From Flavobacterium fluviale (GTDB lineage Bacteria > Bacteroidota > Bacteroidia > Flavobacteriales > Flavobacteriaceae), in NCBI RefSeq assembly GCF_003312915.1, contig NZ_CP030261.1, forward strand, positions 3,224,001-3,288,000: a stretch of DNA of 64,000 nucleotides, written 5' to 3'. Positions 26,346 to 35,511 of this stretch are shown here, piece by piece. The notes under the pieces are model-generated. The model ran no database searches and was not told the origin of the DNA. It was given only the letters and a program-made list of their open reading frames with translations. The position numbers were made by a program, and so were the translations under genes. Position 1 is the stretch's first letter. The number at the start of each line of letters is the position of its first letter.

Positions 26346-27896
26346 TTATGGCCTCACATGTTTTCTGAAAGACCGGACAATCTCAAATATTCCTATGCTG
26401 ATAAATATTCTGGAAAGGAAATCAAACAGCGCTGTCCATTTGCCCAGAGCACTTACTTCAGACATAAAATCAATCCTGTGCAGCGGATTGATAAACTGGG
26501 GAAAGAAAGGAAGCAATTCTTTGCAGAAATAGCCCAAGCCATTTAGGCTTGCATCCGCAACTGTCTCTTTAAGGCTAGCTGTAAAAAAAATAAAAAATAG
26601 GAAAGCAATGCCTGTGGTTGCCATACAAGCCCTTATCCAATCAGTACCATGGCCGCTGTAAAGCTGCGATACCGCAATTGCAGCACGCGATCCGATGTCG
26701 CCATCATTTACTTTTGATGATTGCTTTAGATACTTAGAAAGATAATTCTGCGCGATTTTATAATAATATGTCTTATCCTTGCTGTTGTTCTGGCGTAGTG
26801 CGGCCGCATACAAATCATTATAGACGTTGTAATAATTCAGGTAATCGCCCTTCGCCTTAACATCAGGCATTTTTGCATGAAGGAGCTTGACGGCCGAAAG
26901 GTCAGAATTTATGATTTCAATCTGGTACTGGTCAAATAGTATGGATTTAAGCTCCAATATTCCAGGCGATGAGTTAAGTATTTGGAACTTTGTCTCAAAT
27001 GTATCCAAATAAATAAGAAAGTCGGTGCAGTCACGCCTTTCCATAAATTTACGGAAACCGTATAGAGGAAAATTGCCGGTAAGCAGCTGCAAGGCTCCCA
27101 TTTGAAAAGCCATCTGAGAAATGAACTGCAGCTCGCGCGCATCAGGCTGGGGGGAATTTCGGTATGCCTCGATGTGTGGAGACAGCGAGTTTTCCTTAAA
27201 ACCTTGGACTCCGACAGGCATTATATTTGAAAAGTATATTTTGCCGCTATTGTTCAATTCGTAGATCGCTATCTTTTTATTTTTGATTCGGGTAAAATCT
27301 AATCTGGACGTTAGGTTCAGGTATCCCGTCAAATTGATAATGTTGATGCTGCAACTTTTGGCAAACGTGGTTATTCCGGATTGTGAAATAACGGACAGCG
27401 TATGAATAAGAAGAAACATGCCAGTAAAAGAAAAACTTGTTTTTTCGTTTATGGGCTTAATGTCGAGAAGTCTTATCTGTCCGCCTTCAATCATAATTCC
27501 ATTAATGGCTTCGATTCTATGGAAAATAAGATAATCTATAACGCAGTATTGAATAATATAGGCTTTTTCAAACTGGCAGTTTTCCAAGTTGAAATTGCGG
27601 GATTTTATGAAAATGATCCTAAAGTCTTTTGCGAAAGTGCATTGCTTGAATTCAACGGAATCTTCGAAACTCGTTCGGTCTATAATGATATCTTCAAATG
27701 TGCAATTTAGGAATGTGACGGTTTCCTTTACATTTATATCAAGTATAATTAAAGTGCCTATTATGTTTTTATGGTCGATCAGCTTTGTCCCATAGACGGT
27801 CGTCGAGGAAATTTTCTTCGTATCACTGAGTAATTCTATAATTTCTAAAGCACTAATATTTTCCATTGGCCCCATCTGCTTGTTCTTTTTAAACAT
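26346..27896 (-). CDS. pentapeptide-like beta-helix protein with C-terminal membrane domain
   Basis: 516 residues. Residues about 50-200 have the recurring 'F.NCTFED', 'FKQCTFAKD', 'FNLENCQFEKA' pattern of pentapeptide-type right-handed beta-helices. The C-terminal 100 residues carry two hydrophobic segments (ACMATTGIAFLFFIFFTA near 426-443 and a last one near 490-507) ending GIFEIVRSFRKHVRP, which resembles small channel-like domains. The start could be the internal MENISALEI. First gene of the four-gene operon. Plausible role: membrane-anchored sensor or pore-forming effector. The function is not known. Confidence 0.7.
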   Translation of the reverse strand: MFKKNKQMGPMENISALEIIELLSDTKKISSTTVYGTKLIDHKNIIGTLIILDINVKETVTFLNCTFEDIIIDRTSFEDSVEFKQCTFAKDFRIIFIKSRNFNLENCQFEKAYIIQYCVIDYLIFHRIEAINGIMIEGGQIRLLDIKPINEKTSFSFTGMFLLIHTLSVISQSGITTFAKSCSINIINLTGYLNLTSRLDFTRIKNKKIAIYELNNSGKIYFSNIMPVGVQGFKENSLSPHIEAYRNSPQPDARELQFISQMAFQMGALQLLTGNFPLYGFRKFMERRDCTDFLIYLDTFETKFQILNSSPGILELKSILFDQYQIEIINSDLSAVKLLHAKMPDVKAKGDYLNYYNVYNDLYAAALRQNNSKDKTYYYKIAQNYLSKYLKQSSKVNDGDIGSRAAIAVSQLYSGHGTDWIRACMATTGIAFLFFIFFTASLKETVADASLNGLGYFCKELLPFFPQFINPLHRIDFMSEVSALGKWTALFDFLSRIFISIGIFEIVRSFRKHVRP

Positions 27897-28055
27897 TCAT
27901 TTTGAAACTTATCATAACTTTAATTAATATTTCAAGGCAATTATTTACGATTTTAAAATCACAAAAACTTAATTGAAAAGCTGATTCTTAAATTCTTTTG
28001 CAAAGTTTGCGCTGAAAAATATTAACGACTTATTTTCCGTATATAACTTGCATAA

Positions 28056-29858
28056 TCATTTCAGTTTATCATACCACAATTTATGATCTGATGCCGGTAC
28101 AGCCATTTTTAAAAGAATCTGCGGTCTTGACAAGCCTACATAAACGATTCTAAGCTCCTCAAGATCTTTTGGCTTTAAAATCTTTGGATTCGATTTTATG
28201 ATAGTGTCATAATTTTTGCCAGCCCTTTTTGCTAACAGCAGCAAAACAGCTTGAAAAGTTTTGCCTTTCACTGAGTGTACGGTGCCAAAATAGAATGGAT
28301 AAAGCTGATCGCTATTTAAATCTTCACCAAAATAATCGTCAATATTTACATTTCCAAATTGTGCTTCAATTTCAAATTCAATATTAATTGAAGACTTTTT
28401 CAACGCATCATTCGCTTCTTTAATCCATAAAGCTATCGTTTTATCCTTTGTTTCTGGAAGAGCGTTTATAAATTTAAAAACTTCATTCCTATGATTTTTA
28501 ATGCCTGCCACTGAAATTACGTCTGCTAAAAACTGCGAGCTGCAGTAGAAGCGGTTATCATGGGGACGATTAAGTGCCTCGAAATACCCTTTTTCCATCA
28601 GTTTATATCCTTTGCTGAATGAGGCGTTTTCGTACATATGTTTTCCTTTAAGTATGTTTTTCACATGATAGTGGTTCATAACCCAAGGCAATGTTGCAAA
28701 ATCATGAATATCCGAAGTAAGACCCAGATATTTTGAACTAGCAGTTCCTCTGTACAGAACGGCCGTATTTTCTTTGTCAATCGAGATATTATTTGCCTCA
28801 CATTCCCGAAGGAAGTTTTTTAAAATTTCCTTGAAACTTTCCGCACTTTCCTGAAAAGTAATAATTGTTTTGTCTTTTGCTGTTTTTTTCTTTGGCAAAA
28901 TATAAATTTCAATGGATGGTTTCAGCACAGAATCTTTGACTTTATCATTTACCGCTTTTATATCTTCGAAAGTAGATAGATTCTTTATGAAATTGCAGAT
29001 CAGCTGCGAGCTTCTGCGGTTTTCATCCAAAAGTATTTTATCCCATAAGGAATATTTCAAATCAAATAAATCTGGATGGGCATGGTTCCACTCAAATATG
29101 GACTGGTCGCGATCTCCGACAAGCATAATATTTCCAGCTCCATTTTGATTTAGCAAATCAATGATTTTCATCTGAACATCATTTGTATCCTGACATTCGT
29201 CAATAAGAAAGTGTGAAAATTTTTCAGCAAGATTCTGCGCAATTGCGGGATATTTTTGAAGCACCTTTAGGGAAATGTAATTGGCATCAGATTGGTTGGC
29301 ATACCCTTTTTTGAATAATGCATTTTTAGACCTTATAATCCCCAAGATGTTTCCGTTTACATTTCCATCCTTTCTGAAATAGCTCCAGATAAAATTAAAC
29401 GCCTGATGGGGAGCAATCGGAGTAAGCAGATCGTTGGAGTCAAAAGTGGTCTTGTCAAAATACTGGTCGTAATCTCTTTCACCCCTTCTGACACTCCACG
29501 CGCCATGAGGTTCGCCAACTAGTTCCGGCCTTGAGTCACAGCCCATAATGAGATGCCCGAATGGCAGAAATATAAAGGTATTTATAAAACTGTCAATTGT
29601 ACCAAGAAAATGCGGATGTTTTAATGGCACTGGGGTAAAAAAGACCTTAGACAGCTTGTCTTCAATTTCCTGACAGGCAATGTTGGTGAAAGATATGATG
29701 CAGAGTCCTCTTTTGTCTTTGCCATTTTCCTTAAGGAGCCGCGATATGCGCGCTGCAATTGAAAATGTTTTTCCGCTTCCTGGGCACGCTTTTACTACTA
29801 CAGTTCCTTCACCATAATTTAATATCTTTTTCTGCCCTTCAGATAAATTGCTGTACAT
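28056..29858 (-). CDS. gajB: Gabija protein GajB, UvrD-like helicase
   Basis: 600 residues. Superfamily 1 helicase motifs are clear: Walker A PGSGKT (26-31), motif Ia IISFTNIACQEI, motif II IDECQD (219-224), motif III LVGDRDQSIFEW (246-257), and late GTVHSVKGKTFQAVLLL and VYVGLSRP. It starts 2 bases after the stop of the OLD-family gene. That order and pairing (GajA then GajB) define Gabija, in which GajB recognises DNA ends or termini and stimulates GajA cleavage during phage infection. Confidence 0.92.
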   Translation of the reverse strand: MYSNLSEGQKKILNYGEGTVVVKACPGSGKTFSIAARISRLLKENGKDKRGLCIISFTNIACQEIEDKLSKVFFTPVPLKHPHFLGTIDSFINTFIFLPFGHLIMGCDSRPELVGEPHGAWSVRRGERDYDQYFDKTTFDSNDLLTPIAPHQAFNFIWSYFRKDGNVNGNILGIIRSKNALFKKGYANQSDANYISLKVLQKYPAIAQNLAEKFSHFLIDECQDTNDVQMKIIDLLNQNGAGNIMLVGDRDQSIFEWNHAHPDLFDLKYSLWDKILLDENRRSSQLICNFIKNLSTFEDIKAVNDKVKDSVLKPSIEIYILPKKKTAKDKTIITFQESAESFKEILKNFLRECEANNISIDKENTAVLYRGTASSKYLGLTSDIHDFATLPWVMNHYHVKNILKGKHMYENASFSKGYKLMEKGYFEALNRPHDNRFYCSSQFLADVISVAGIKNHRNEVFKFINALPETKDKTIALWIKEANDALKKSSINIEFEIEAQFGNVNIDDYFGEDLNSDQLYPFYFGTVHSVKGKTFQAVLLLLAKRAGKNYDTIIKSNPKILKPKDLEELRIVYVGLSRPQILLKMAVPASDHKLWYDKLK

Positions 29859-29860
29859 AA

Positions 29861-31861
29861 TTAAATTTTTTGGTCAATTACCCATCTAACGGCATTTTGG
29901 AGATAATTGGGAACGGAAAAATTCCTGCGAGTTGCTGGATCTTCATCTAAGGTGTATGAAAGATTTTCGGCAAGCTCAGACTTATCCTTATTGGATTTAA
30001 GCTTTTTAAGAATATCGGCAGCCAACAAAAATTTATCGGATTTTGCATCAACATAATTTGCAGAATGCATGCCATTATAAATAGCAGCAATAAGCGAAGC
30101 ATTAAAATCAGACTCGGTTATAAGTTCATATTCAAAAGTGTGTTCCGCCAGTTCCACATGAAGATTTTTGCCAGCCAGTTTTTGGGCTTTTAATGCCCGG
30201 TCAGAGAATTTGTTGAATTTAGCGGCTAGAACACTTTTTATAAAGGCTTCTTTAGACTCATAACCTGCAATTTTTAAGGAGTCAGCGGGATTATAATTCA
30301 AAACTCTATTATTTTGATCTACCAAATTTAGAGTTTTCAGCTCATTTAAAATTGTTTGAGCCTGTGCCTTTGCAATAGTTTCAGCTTTGCTAATGAAATC
30401 TCCTGCTTTTATGATGCTTCTGTCATCGTCAGTTATGATAGCGCAGTAAGTGGCCAATCTCTCAATTTCTTTTGTGCTGTTGAAAAGATTTGCAAAAGGT
30501 TCAAATGCAACGCCGTTAATGTTGACAATTTCAATACCGTTTTTGTCCAAATCATAATCCGGTCCCATCATTGACGCAAAAACAGGAAGCAGCAGCGCTT
30601 CAGAGATTCCTTCGACCAAAATGCAGCCGCTCGCGAAGAAGAGCTGTGATTTGGTTACGTCCAAAAATTTTCTCAGGTACGCCTTATTTGGTTTGGTGAG
30701 TTTGGAGTTTTTCGTGCTGAAGAACTCAGTATTATTGGATGTGTTTTTTTGGAGGATCAGTAGATTGTCCAGATCTGATTTAGCCGCTATTGTTGGGGAG
30801 TGTGAAGTAATAAATATCTGCACTCCGAGATCTTGAAGCGTATTCAGATAATTGAAAAATGTATTTTGCCTTTGCGGATGCAGATGCGCTTCAGGTTCTT
30901 CAATAAGAAGGGCGTAATAATGCTCAATTTTTTGATCTCTACGGCTCTTAAGATCACCCAATACGGCAGAAGCCAGAATGATATTATTGTCTCCCAAACC
31001 ATTTTGGCTGATATCAAAATATTTCTGAAGATGGATATCCTTTCCAAGTACCGTATCCGAATATACAGGTTTGCGGGTAAGAAATCCCTTTACTATGTTA
31101 TCATATTTGTACTCTAATAGTTTTAAATGTATTTTCGAACTTTTCTTCTTGATATCGGCTTTGTCCAAATGCTCATTTATAAACTGCTGCCCGGTGTTTA
31201 TCAACCCTGTCCAGTCATCGTTTTTAAGTACGCTCTCAAGTGCCTGCGAAAGCTCGTTCTTTTTAACTTCGGTTAGCGGAATTTTTTTTGTACCGGCGGG
31301 ATCAGGTTTATCATAAGAGGTCAAATCTCTGAAAAGCGATGTTACCTTGTTGTTCGCCGCGTAAGGGCGTAACTCCTGTTCCGCATTTCTTAGGGGCTCG
31401 AGATAAGAATAATAGATCTGCTGGAGTTCAGATATTTCAACGGTTGCATTGTCGCCGCCAACAACTTTCCATTTCAGTTTATTGTTCCCTAAAGCATCTT
31501 TTTCGATTTCGTATCGAAAATGGATTCTTAACTTAATGTCGCTTGCATTTTTAGGATTTTGCCAGAGCAGCGAATGAAATAAAATTCTGTCCTGGGCATC
31601 TTCAATTTTAAAATCCATTAAAAACTCGATCGGTTCCAGGACATCAGAAATAATTTTTTTATTGATATAGAAATCCTCGGGGTTTTTTATGCCAATGTCT
31701 CTCCATTGCCTGCCCAAGCTTAAACAAATCCGAACAGCATCCATTACAGTGCTCTTGCCTGCATTATTTTCCCCAATAATAATATTTATTCCTTTATTAA
31801 ATTCAAGATCCAAATGTTCAATAGACCTGAATTTTGTGATTGATAGTCTTTCAATATACAT
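29861..31861 (-). CDS. gajA: Gabija protein GajA, OLD-family ATPase/TOPRIM nuclease
   Basis: 666 residues. The ABC-type ATPase half has Walker A GENNAGKST (30-38), signature region GLGDNN, Walker B LLIEEPEAHLHP (318-329) and the switch SHSP (353-356). The TOPRIM half has Glu417 in ILVEGISEALLLP and the metal-binding DDD at 478-480 in AIITDDDRS. It is the usual length for GajA. Known GajA is a nucleotide-inhibited nicking endonuclease that assembles with GajB. All catalytic residues I can check are intact, so the system looks functional. It is transcribed away from the adjacent recombinase gene. Confidence 0.93.
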   Translation of the reverse strand: MYIERLSITKFRSIEHLDLEFNKGINIIIGENNAGKSTVMDAVRICLSLGRQWRDIGIKNPEDFYINKKIISDVLEPIEFLMDFKIEDAQDRILFHSLLWQNPKNASDIKLRIHFRYEIEKDALGNNKLKWKVVGGDNATVEISELQQIYYSYLEPLRNAEQELRPYAANNKVTSLFRDLTSYDKPDPAGTKKIPLTEVKKNELSQALESVLKNDDWTGLINTGQQFINEHLDKADIKKKSSKIHLKLLEYKYDNIVKGFLTRKPVYSDTVLGKDIHLQKYFDISQNGLGDNNIILASAVLGDLKSRRDQKIEHYYALLIEEPEAHLHPQRQNTFFNYLNTLQDLGVQIFITSHSPTIAAKSDLDNLLILQKNTSNNTEFFSTKNSKLTKPNKAYLRKFLDVTKSQLFFASGCILVEGISEALLLPVFASMMGPDYDLDKNGIEIVNINGVAFEPFANLFNSTKEIERLATYCAIITDDDRSIIKAGDFISKAETIAKAQAQTILNELKTLNLVDQNNRVLNYNPADSLKIAGYESKEAFIKSVLAAKFNKFSDRALKAQKLAGKNLHVELAEHTFEYELITESDFNASLIAAIYNGMHSANYVDAKSDKFLLAADILKKLKSNKDKSELAENLSYTLDEDPATRRNFSVPNYLQNAVRWVIDQKI

Positions 31862-32525
31862 GGTTAGGTGGTTAGTTTTAGGCCTTAAATATATCGAATA
31901 TTGTTTTTAAGTTGTTACGGTTTTCCGTAAAGTCAATTTTTAATCCACAGCATTCTACATTTTAGATTCTGCCTAGTTCATTATGTTTTTATAAATGATG
32001 ACAATTAAAATTTGCAAGTAAGTGCTGTTTTCACTTGAAACAGATAAAAATGGTTGAAAGGATAGTGCCAGCCATCTTCTGCATGCGCATAACTGACTCC
32101 TTTATCCTTCCAGCATCCCTTCAGAATTTAACGAGATTTTCAAGATGTAAAATAATCAGTAAATGCAGCATTGTAAATGATTGATCATTTTTGCTATAGA
32201 TGTTTTTCTTTTTTTCACATTTCCCTAAGAATTGGTGAGAATCTGACTTAAGCTTTTAAAGCCAATCTTCAAACTCGGCATTGTTATAGTTATGGTGACT
32301 TTAGAACTATAGATTTAAAAATAGAATTAATGTTTGTTACGCTTGCCTAAGTTTAGAAAATAAAATCCATAAACAAAATGCTATTTTTTTAGAAAAATAT
32401 GCTATTGAATTTAAAGGTGTTGTATATTTTTTTTATTGTTTATGGCGTTTTATTTTATACAACTATTAATAAGCACATATATTAAAAGCATTCAACAGTA
32501 AATCAAATAAATACAATAAATTACT
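31862..32525. other. divergent intergenic region
   Basis: 664 AT-rich bases between gajA (minus) and the recombinase gene (plus). It must contain both promoters. I see no gene and no copy of the junction repeat here. Confidence 0.5.
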
Positions 32526-33995
32526 ATGAAGGCAGCCTATTTATACGTTCGTGTAAGTACGGACGAACAAAAAAGAAAAGGTTACTCTTTGCCGGAGCAG
32601 GAGGACAGGTTATTGAAATATTGCAAATATTATGATATCGAGGTCAAAGGAATTTATCGCGAAGATTACTCTGCAAAGAATTTCAATAGACCGGAATGGA
32701 ATCGATTGTTTTCAGAAATCAAAAAGAAATCCTCAGGAGAAGACAAAAATATATTATTTATCAAATGGGATCGATTCAGTCGTAATGTTGAGTATGCGTA
32801 CGAAATGATTGGAAAGCTCCGGAAATATAACACAACAGCAAAGGCTATTGATCAGCCAATTGATTTCTCTGTGCCGGAAAGTACAGTTATGCTGGCAGTA
32901 TATTTAGCTGTTCCTGAAGCAGAAAATACGCGGAGAGCCCAAAACACAGCAAATGGTATGCGACGGGCAAAGCTGATGGGCAGACATCCCAGTAAGGCAC
33001 CATTAGGATTTATTAATTTGACATTAATAGATGGCAAAAAAGGTATCGCTCCCAAAGAGCCTGAAGCCGAAATTATAAAATGGGCTTTTAATCAAGTTGC
33101 CAAGAACGATCATAAAATATCCGAAATAATTAAAATAGTTAATGATAAAGGATTAGTATGCTCAAGGTCACACTTCTTTAGGATTTTACATAATCCTGTA
33201 TATTGTGGGCTTATACCAGTCACATTAGATTCTGGTGAAGAGCATATGGTGAAAGCATTGCACGAACCATTGATATCTGAGTCTTTGTTTAATCAGATTC
33301 AGTCCGTTATTAATACAAGAAGAAAAACTACTTCAAAAAGAGATGATTTACAATCAATGTTTTTTCTTAGAGGTTTTTTAACCTGCCCAGGTTGTAATCG
33401 AAAACTTAGCGGAAGTGTGTCACAAGGAAGATCAAAAACGTATCCGTATTATCATTGTCATAGTGGTTGTAAAACAAGGATAAATGCGTTCGTCCTTAAT
33501 GATTGTTATCAAAATAAGCTTCAACAATTGATACTTTCAAGTAGTGCAATTAAATTATTTAAGGACATTTTAGAAGACCGGAATATAAGGACACAGAAAG
33601 CAAGTTATTTATACTCACAAAAAGTATTAGAGCGGAAAATAAATGAGGAGGAGCTGACCCTTTCTCGAGGCAGAAAATTATTTATAGCTGGAATATTAAA
33701 AATTGATGACTATAACGAATTAAAAAAAGAGAATCAAGTCAGTACCAAAAATCTTAAGAAGGAAGCACGTGACATTACTGTTAAATTAAAAGCTATTGAT
33801 AGAAAAAATCAGATAGAAGAAAGAGCATTAGTTGAAATCTTTCAAAGATTTTCTGAATTTGAGACTTCAGATAAAAGACATCTTGTAAATCTTATTCCGC
33901 CGACCGATATTGATTTTAAAACAGGAGATCTATCTTTGGATTTAAATCAAGCATTTTTAAAAATACTATCAAAAAAAAAGAAAAAGAAAAACTAA
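32526..33995 (+). CDS. large serine recombinase
   Basis: 489 residues. The N-terminal resolvase catalytic domain has AYLYVRVSTDEQ with nucleophile Ser11, and IKWDRFSRN. A recombinase domain spans about 155-260 (KAPLGFIN). A zinc ribbon has Cys287, Cys290, Cys311 and Cys315. A coiled-coil C-terminal segment follows (about 355-440) with a lysine-rich tail. Such enzymes integrate and excise islands or phages between short att sites. It is the last large gene of cassette 3, about 360 bases before junction D, and is intact. It is the only recombinase in the window and the best candidate for moving these cassettes. Confidence 0.93.
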   Translation: MKAAYLYVRVSTDEQKRKGYSLPEQEDRLLKYCKYYDIEVKGIYREDYSAKNFNRPEWNRLFSEIKKKSSGEDKNILFIKWDRFSRNVEYAYEMIGKLRKYNTTAKAIDQPIDFSVPESTVMLAVYLAVPEAENTRRAQNTANGMRRAKLMGRHPSKAPLGFINLTLIDGKKGIAPKEPEAEIIKWAFNQVAKNDHKISEIIKIVNDKGLVCSRSHFFRILHNPVYCGLIPVTLDSGEEHMVKALHEPLISESLFNQIQSVINTRRKTTSKRDDLQSMFFLRGFLTCPGCNRKLSGSVSQGRSKTYPYYHCHSGCKTRINAFVLNDCYQNKLQQLILSSSAIKLFKDILEDRNIRTQKASYLYSQKVLERKINEEELTLSRGRKLFIAGILKIDDYNELKKENQVSTKNLKKEARDITVKLKAIDRKNQIEERALVEIFQRFSEFETSDKRHLVNLIPPTDIDFKTGDLSLDLNQAFLKILSKKKKKKN

Positions 33996-34003
33996 TAGGA
34001 AAA

Positions 34004-34168
34004 ATGAATTTCATTGAGAAGAATGTTTCAGTAGAAAAAGCCGTTATTACTCTTTCTAAAAACGGTATTCAGGTAGATGAGAAGGAAGCTAAAATTATTT
34101 TGGAATTACTATATTTAGTATCAAAAAATCACGAAAAACCAAAAGAAAAAAAAATCCTATATCCTTAA
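34004..34168 (+). CDS. tiny helical protein downstream of the recombinase
   Basis: 54 codons from ATG, 8 bases after the recombinase stop, so it is probably co-transcribed. The sequence pattern EKAVITLSKNGIQVDEKEAK followed by IILELLYLVS parallels the 62-residue product next to junction B. The basic tail (KPKEKK) is different. No known domain. A recombination directionality factor or other accessory is possible from size and position alone. Confidence 0.65.
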   Translation: MNFIEKNVSVEKAVITLSKNGIQVDEKEAKIILELLYLVSKNHEKPKEKKILYP

Positions 34169-34222
34169 CGGGATTTCGAACCATCGTCTAGCTTCGATTA
34201 AATCTCTAATAAAGACACTTTA

Positions 34223-34245
34223 AGCCTGTTTATTTCAAACAGGCT
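34223..34245. terminator. hairpin after the recombinase operon
   Basis: AGCCTGTTT (34223-34231) pairs with AAACAGGCT (34237-34245), a 9-bp stem with a 5-base loop. There is no strong T run, so termination is only probable. Confidence 0.5.
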
Positions 34246-34325
34246 AAGAATTCCTTGTGAAAAATCGAACCACAAATGTTAGGCTGTAAAGGCTTGAAAA
34301 GTCTACATGTTTGTGCATAAAAAAA

Positions 34326-34350
34326 GAGACAACTATATGATAGTTGTCTC
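34326..34350. terminator. 11-bp hairpin at junction D
   Basis: GAGACAACTAT and ATAGTTGTCTC pair perfectly around an ATG loop, preceded by an A run. It occupies the place that the GGCGCC hairpin has at junctions A and E. Confidence 0.75.
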
Positions 34351-34356
34351 CTTAAG

Positions 34357-34487
34357 TGACCTTACTGAACAATTTACAAACCATTTTATGAATGATTTAA
34401 AGAAATTGGCTTACTTTCAAGTGAATTTGTAAGATAATTATTTTGATTTTTTATTTGGAAGCGGTTTGTATGTATTGTAAGGGTTAA
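34357..34487. repeat. junction repeat, copy D
   Basis: TGACCTTACTGAACAATTTA, ACAAACC arm, GATTTAAAGAAATTGGCTTA, TTTGTAAGATAATTATTTTG, then GAAGCGGTTTGTATGTATTG and TAAGGGTTAAA. The arm pairing ACCTTAC/GTAAGG is well kept. It closes cassette 3. Confidence 0.88.
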
Positions 34488-35210
34488 AAGTTAAAAAATG
34501 TTAAAACATCTATATATTTATATTTATTAAGATATAAAGGTTTAGAAAAAATTTTTGACAATAAAATTTATTACTTCCTGAAGAAAGTGAGCCAGTTTTT
34601 AGTAAAATTATATAATAATTCGTAGATTATTCAAATTAAAATTTGGTAAGGATACTAGTGTTTTCATATTGCTTTAATCCAATCAGAAAGTAATTGAATT
34701 GGACATTTAATTTGCCTATTTTCTGGACGATAAAAAATATTTAATTAACTCATTAAATGTCGTTCGATTGAGGTTAAAAATTGATTTATTTCTATAAAAT
34801 ACTATACAATTCTACAACTATTATCGAGGATTTTGAAAGAATGTTTTAAGTTAAGGTAAAATTGTCTTTCTATGGCTCTATAAATTACAATCTTGTATTT
34901 AAATAAATCTTTTTCATTTTTTTATGGTTTGATAAGTCTTCCCGATATTTTGTGTACATATGTGTAGTTGAATGGTTTGCTGAACTTATTTAATATTCTC
35001 ATTAACATTTTGTGGCATGATAGTACCAAGTCCAGAGCAAAAATTGCCATGACTTGACATAAGCAAAAACGATACTTGGACGAGAAGCTCTAGTTAATGT
35101 TGTTGATTTTTATACTTGTGCATAAAAGTTAATGTATTTTAAAAAAAATATTGTAGCTTTAAACTGTATAATAATTTGAAATTGTTTATTTTTTAGTAGA
35201 TTATGTAAGG
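34488..35210. other. intergenic region with extended junction homology
   Basis: AT-rich, no gene seen. A block at about 34797-34885 (TATACAATTCTACAA...TTATCGAGGATT...AATTGTCTTT...TGGCTCTAT) recurs in diverged form at about 37277-37365, downstream of junction E. Confidence 0.6.
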
Positions 35211-35483
35211 TTTCGGCAATTTCAGATTTTAAGCACGCTAATATTCAGGAACAGATTTTGTATCAACGAGGAATAGAATCTGCCATTTGGTGCATGCTGG
35301 CAGTACATTTTCAACTAGCGGTTGATGCTTTTGCTAAAATCAACTGCACCTGAATCCGGCGAATCAAATTGAATTCCAACGGACCCTAAAGGGAAATTTA
35401 AAATTTTAGCCCGCTTTTAAGGCCCAACTCCAAAGCTGTATGATCAGAGGTGGAAACTAAATGACGTAGAAAAAATTAAATAA
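35211..35483 (+). pseudogene. remnant of a DUF1254/DUF1214 lipoprotein gene
   Basis: The first about 110 bases match the early part of the gene at 54035-55489 (CAGGAACAGATTTTGTATCA against CAAGGAACAGATTGTTTACC), including the segment encoding the QxAIEA..W region. The last about 140 bases match its 3' end (AATTCCAACGGACCCTAAAG and the final AAATTAAATAA). More than 1 kb of the middle is missing, and stops interrupt the frame. It stands directly upstream of an intact DUF1254 gene, just as the intact partner does at 54-57 kb. Confidence 0.85.
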
Positions 35484-35511
35484 GCTATAGTTATTTTTTA
35501 AATTTTAAAAG

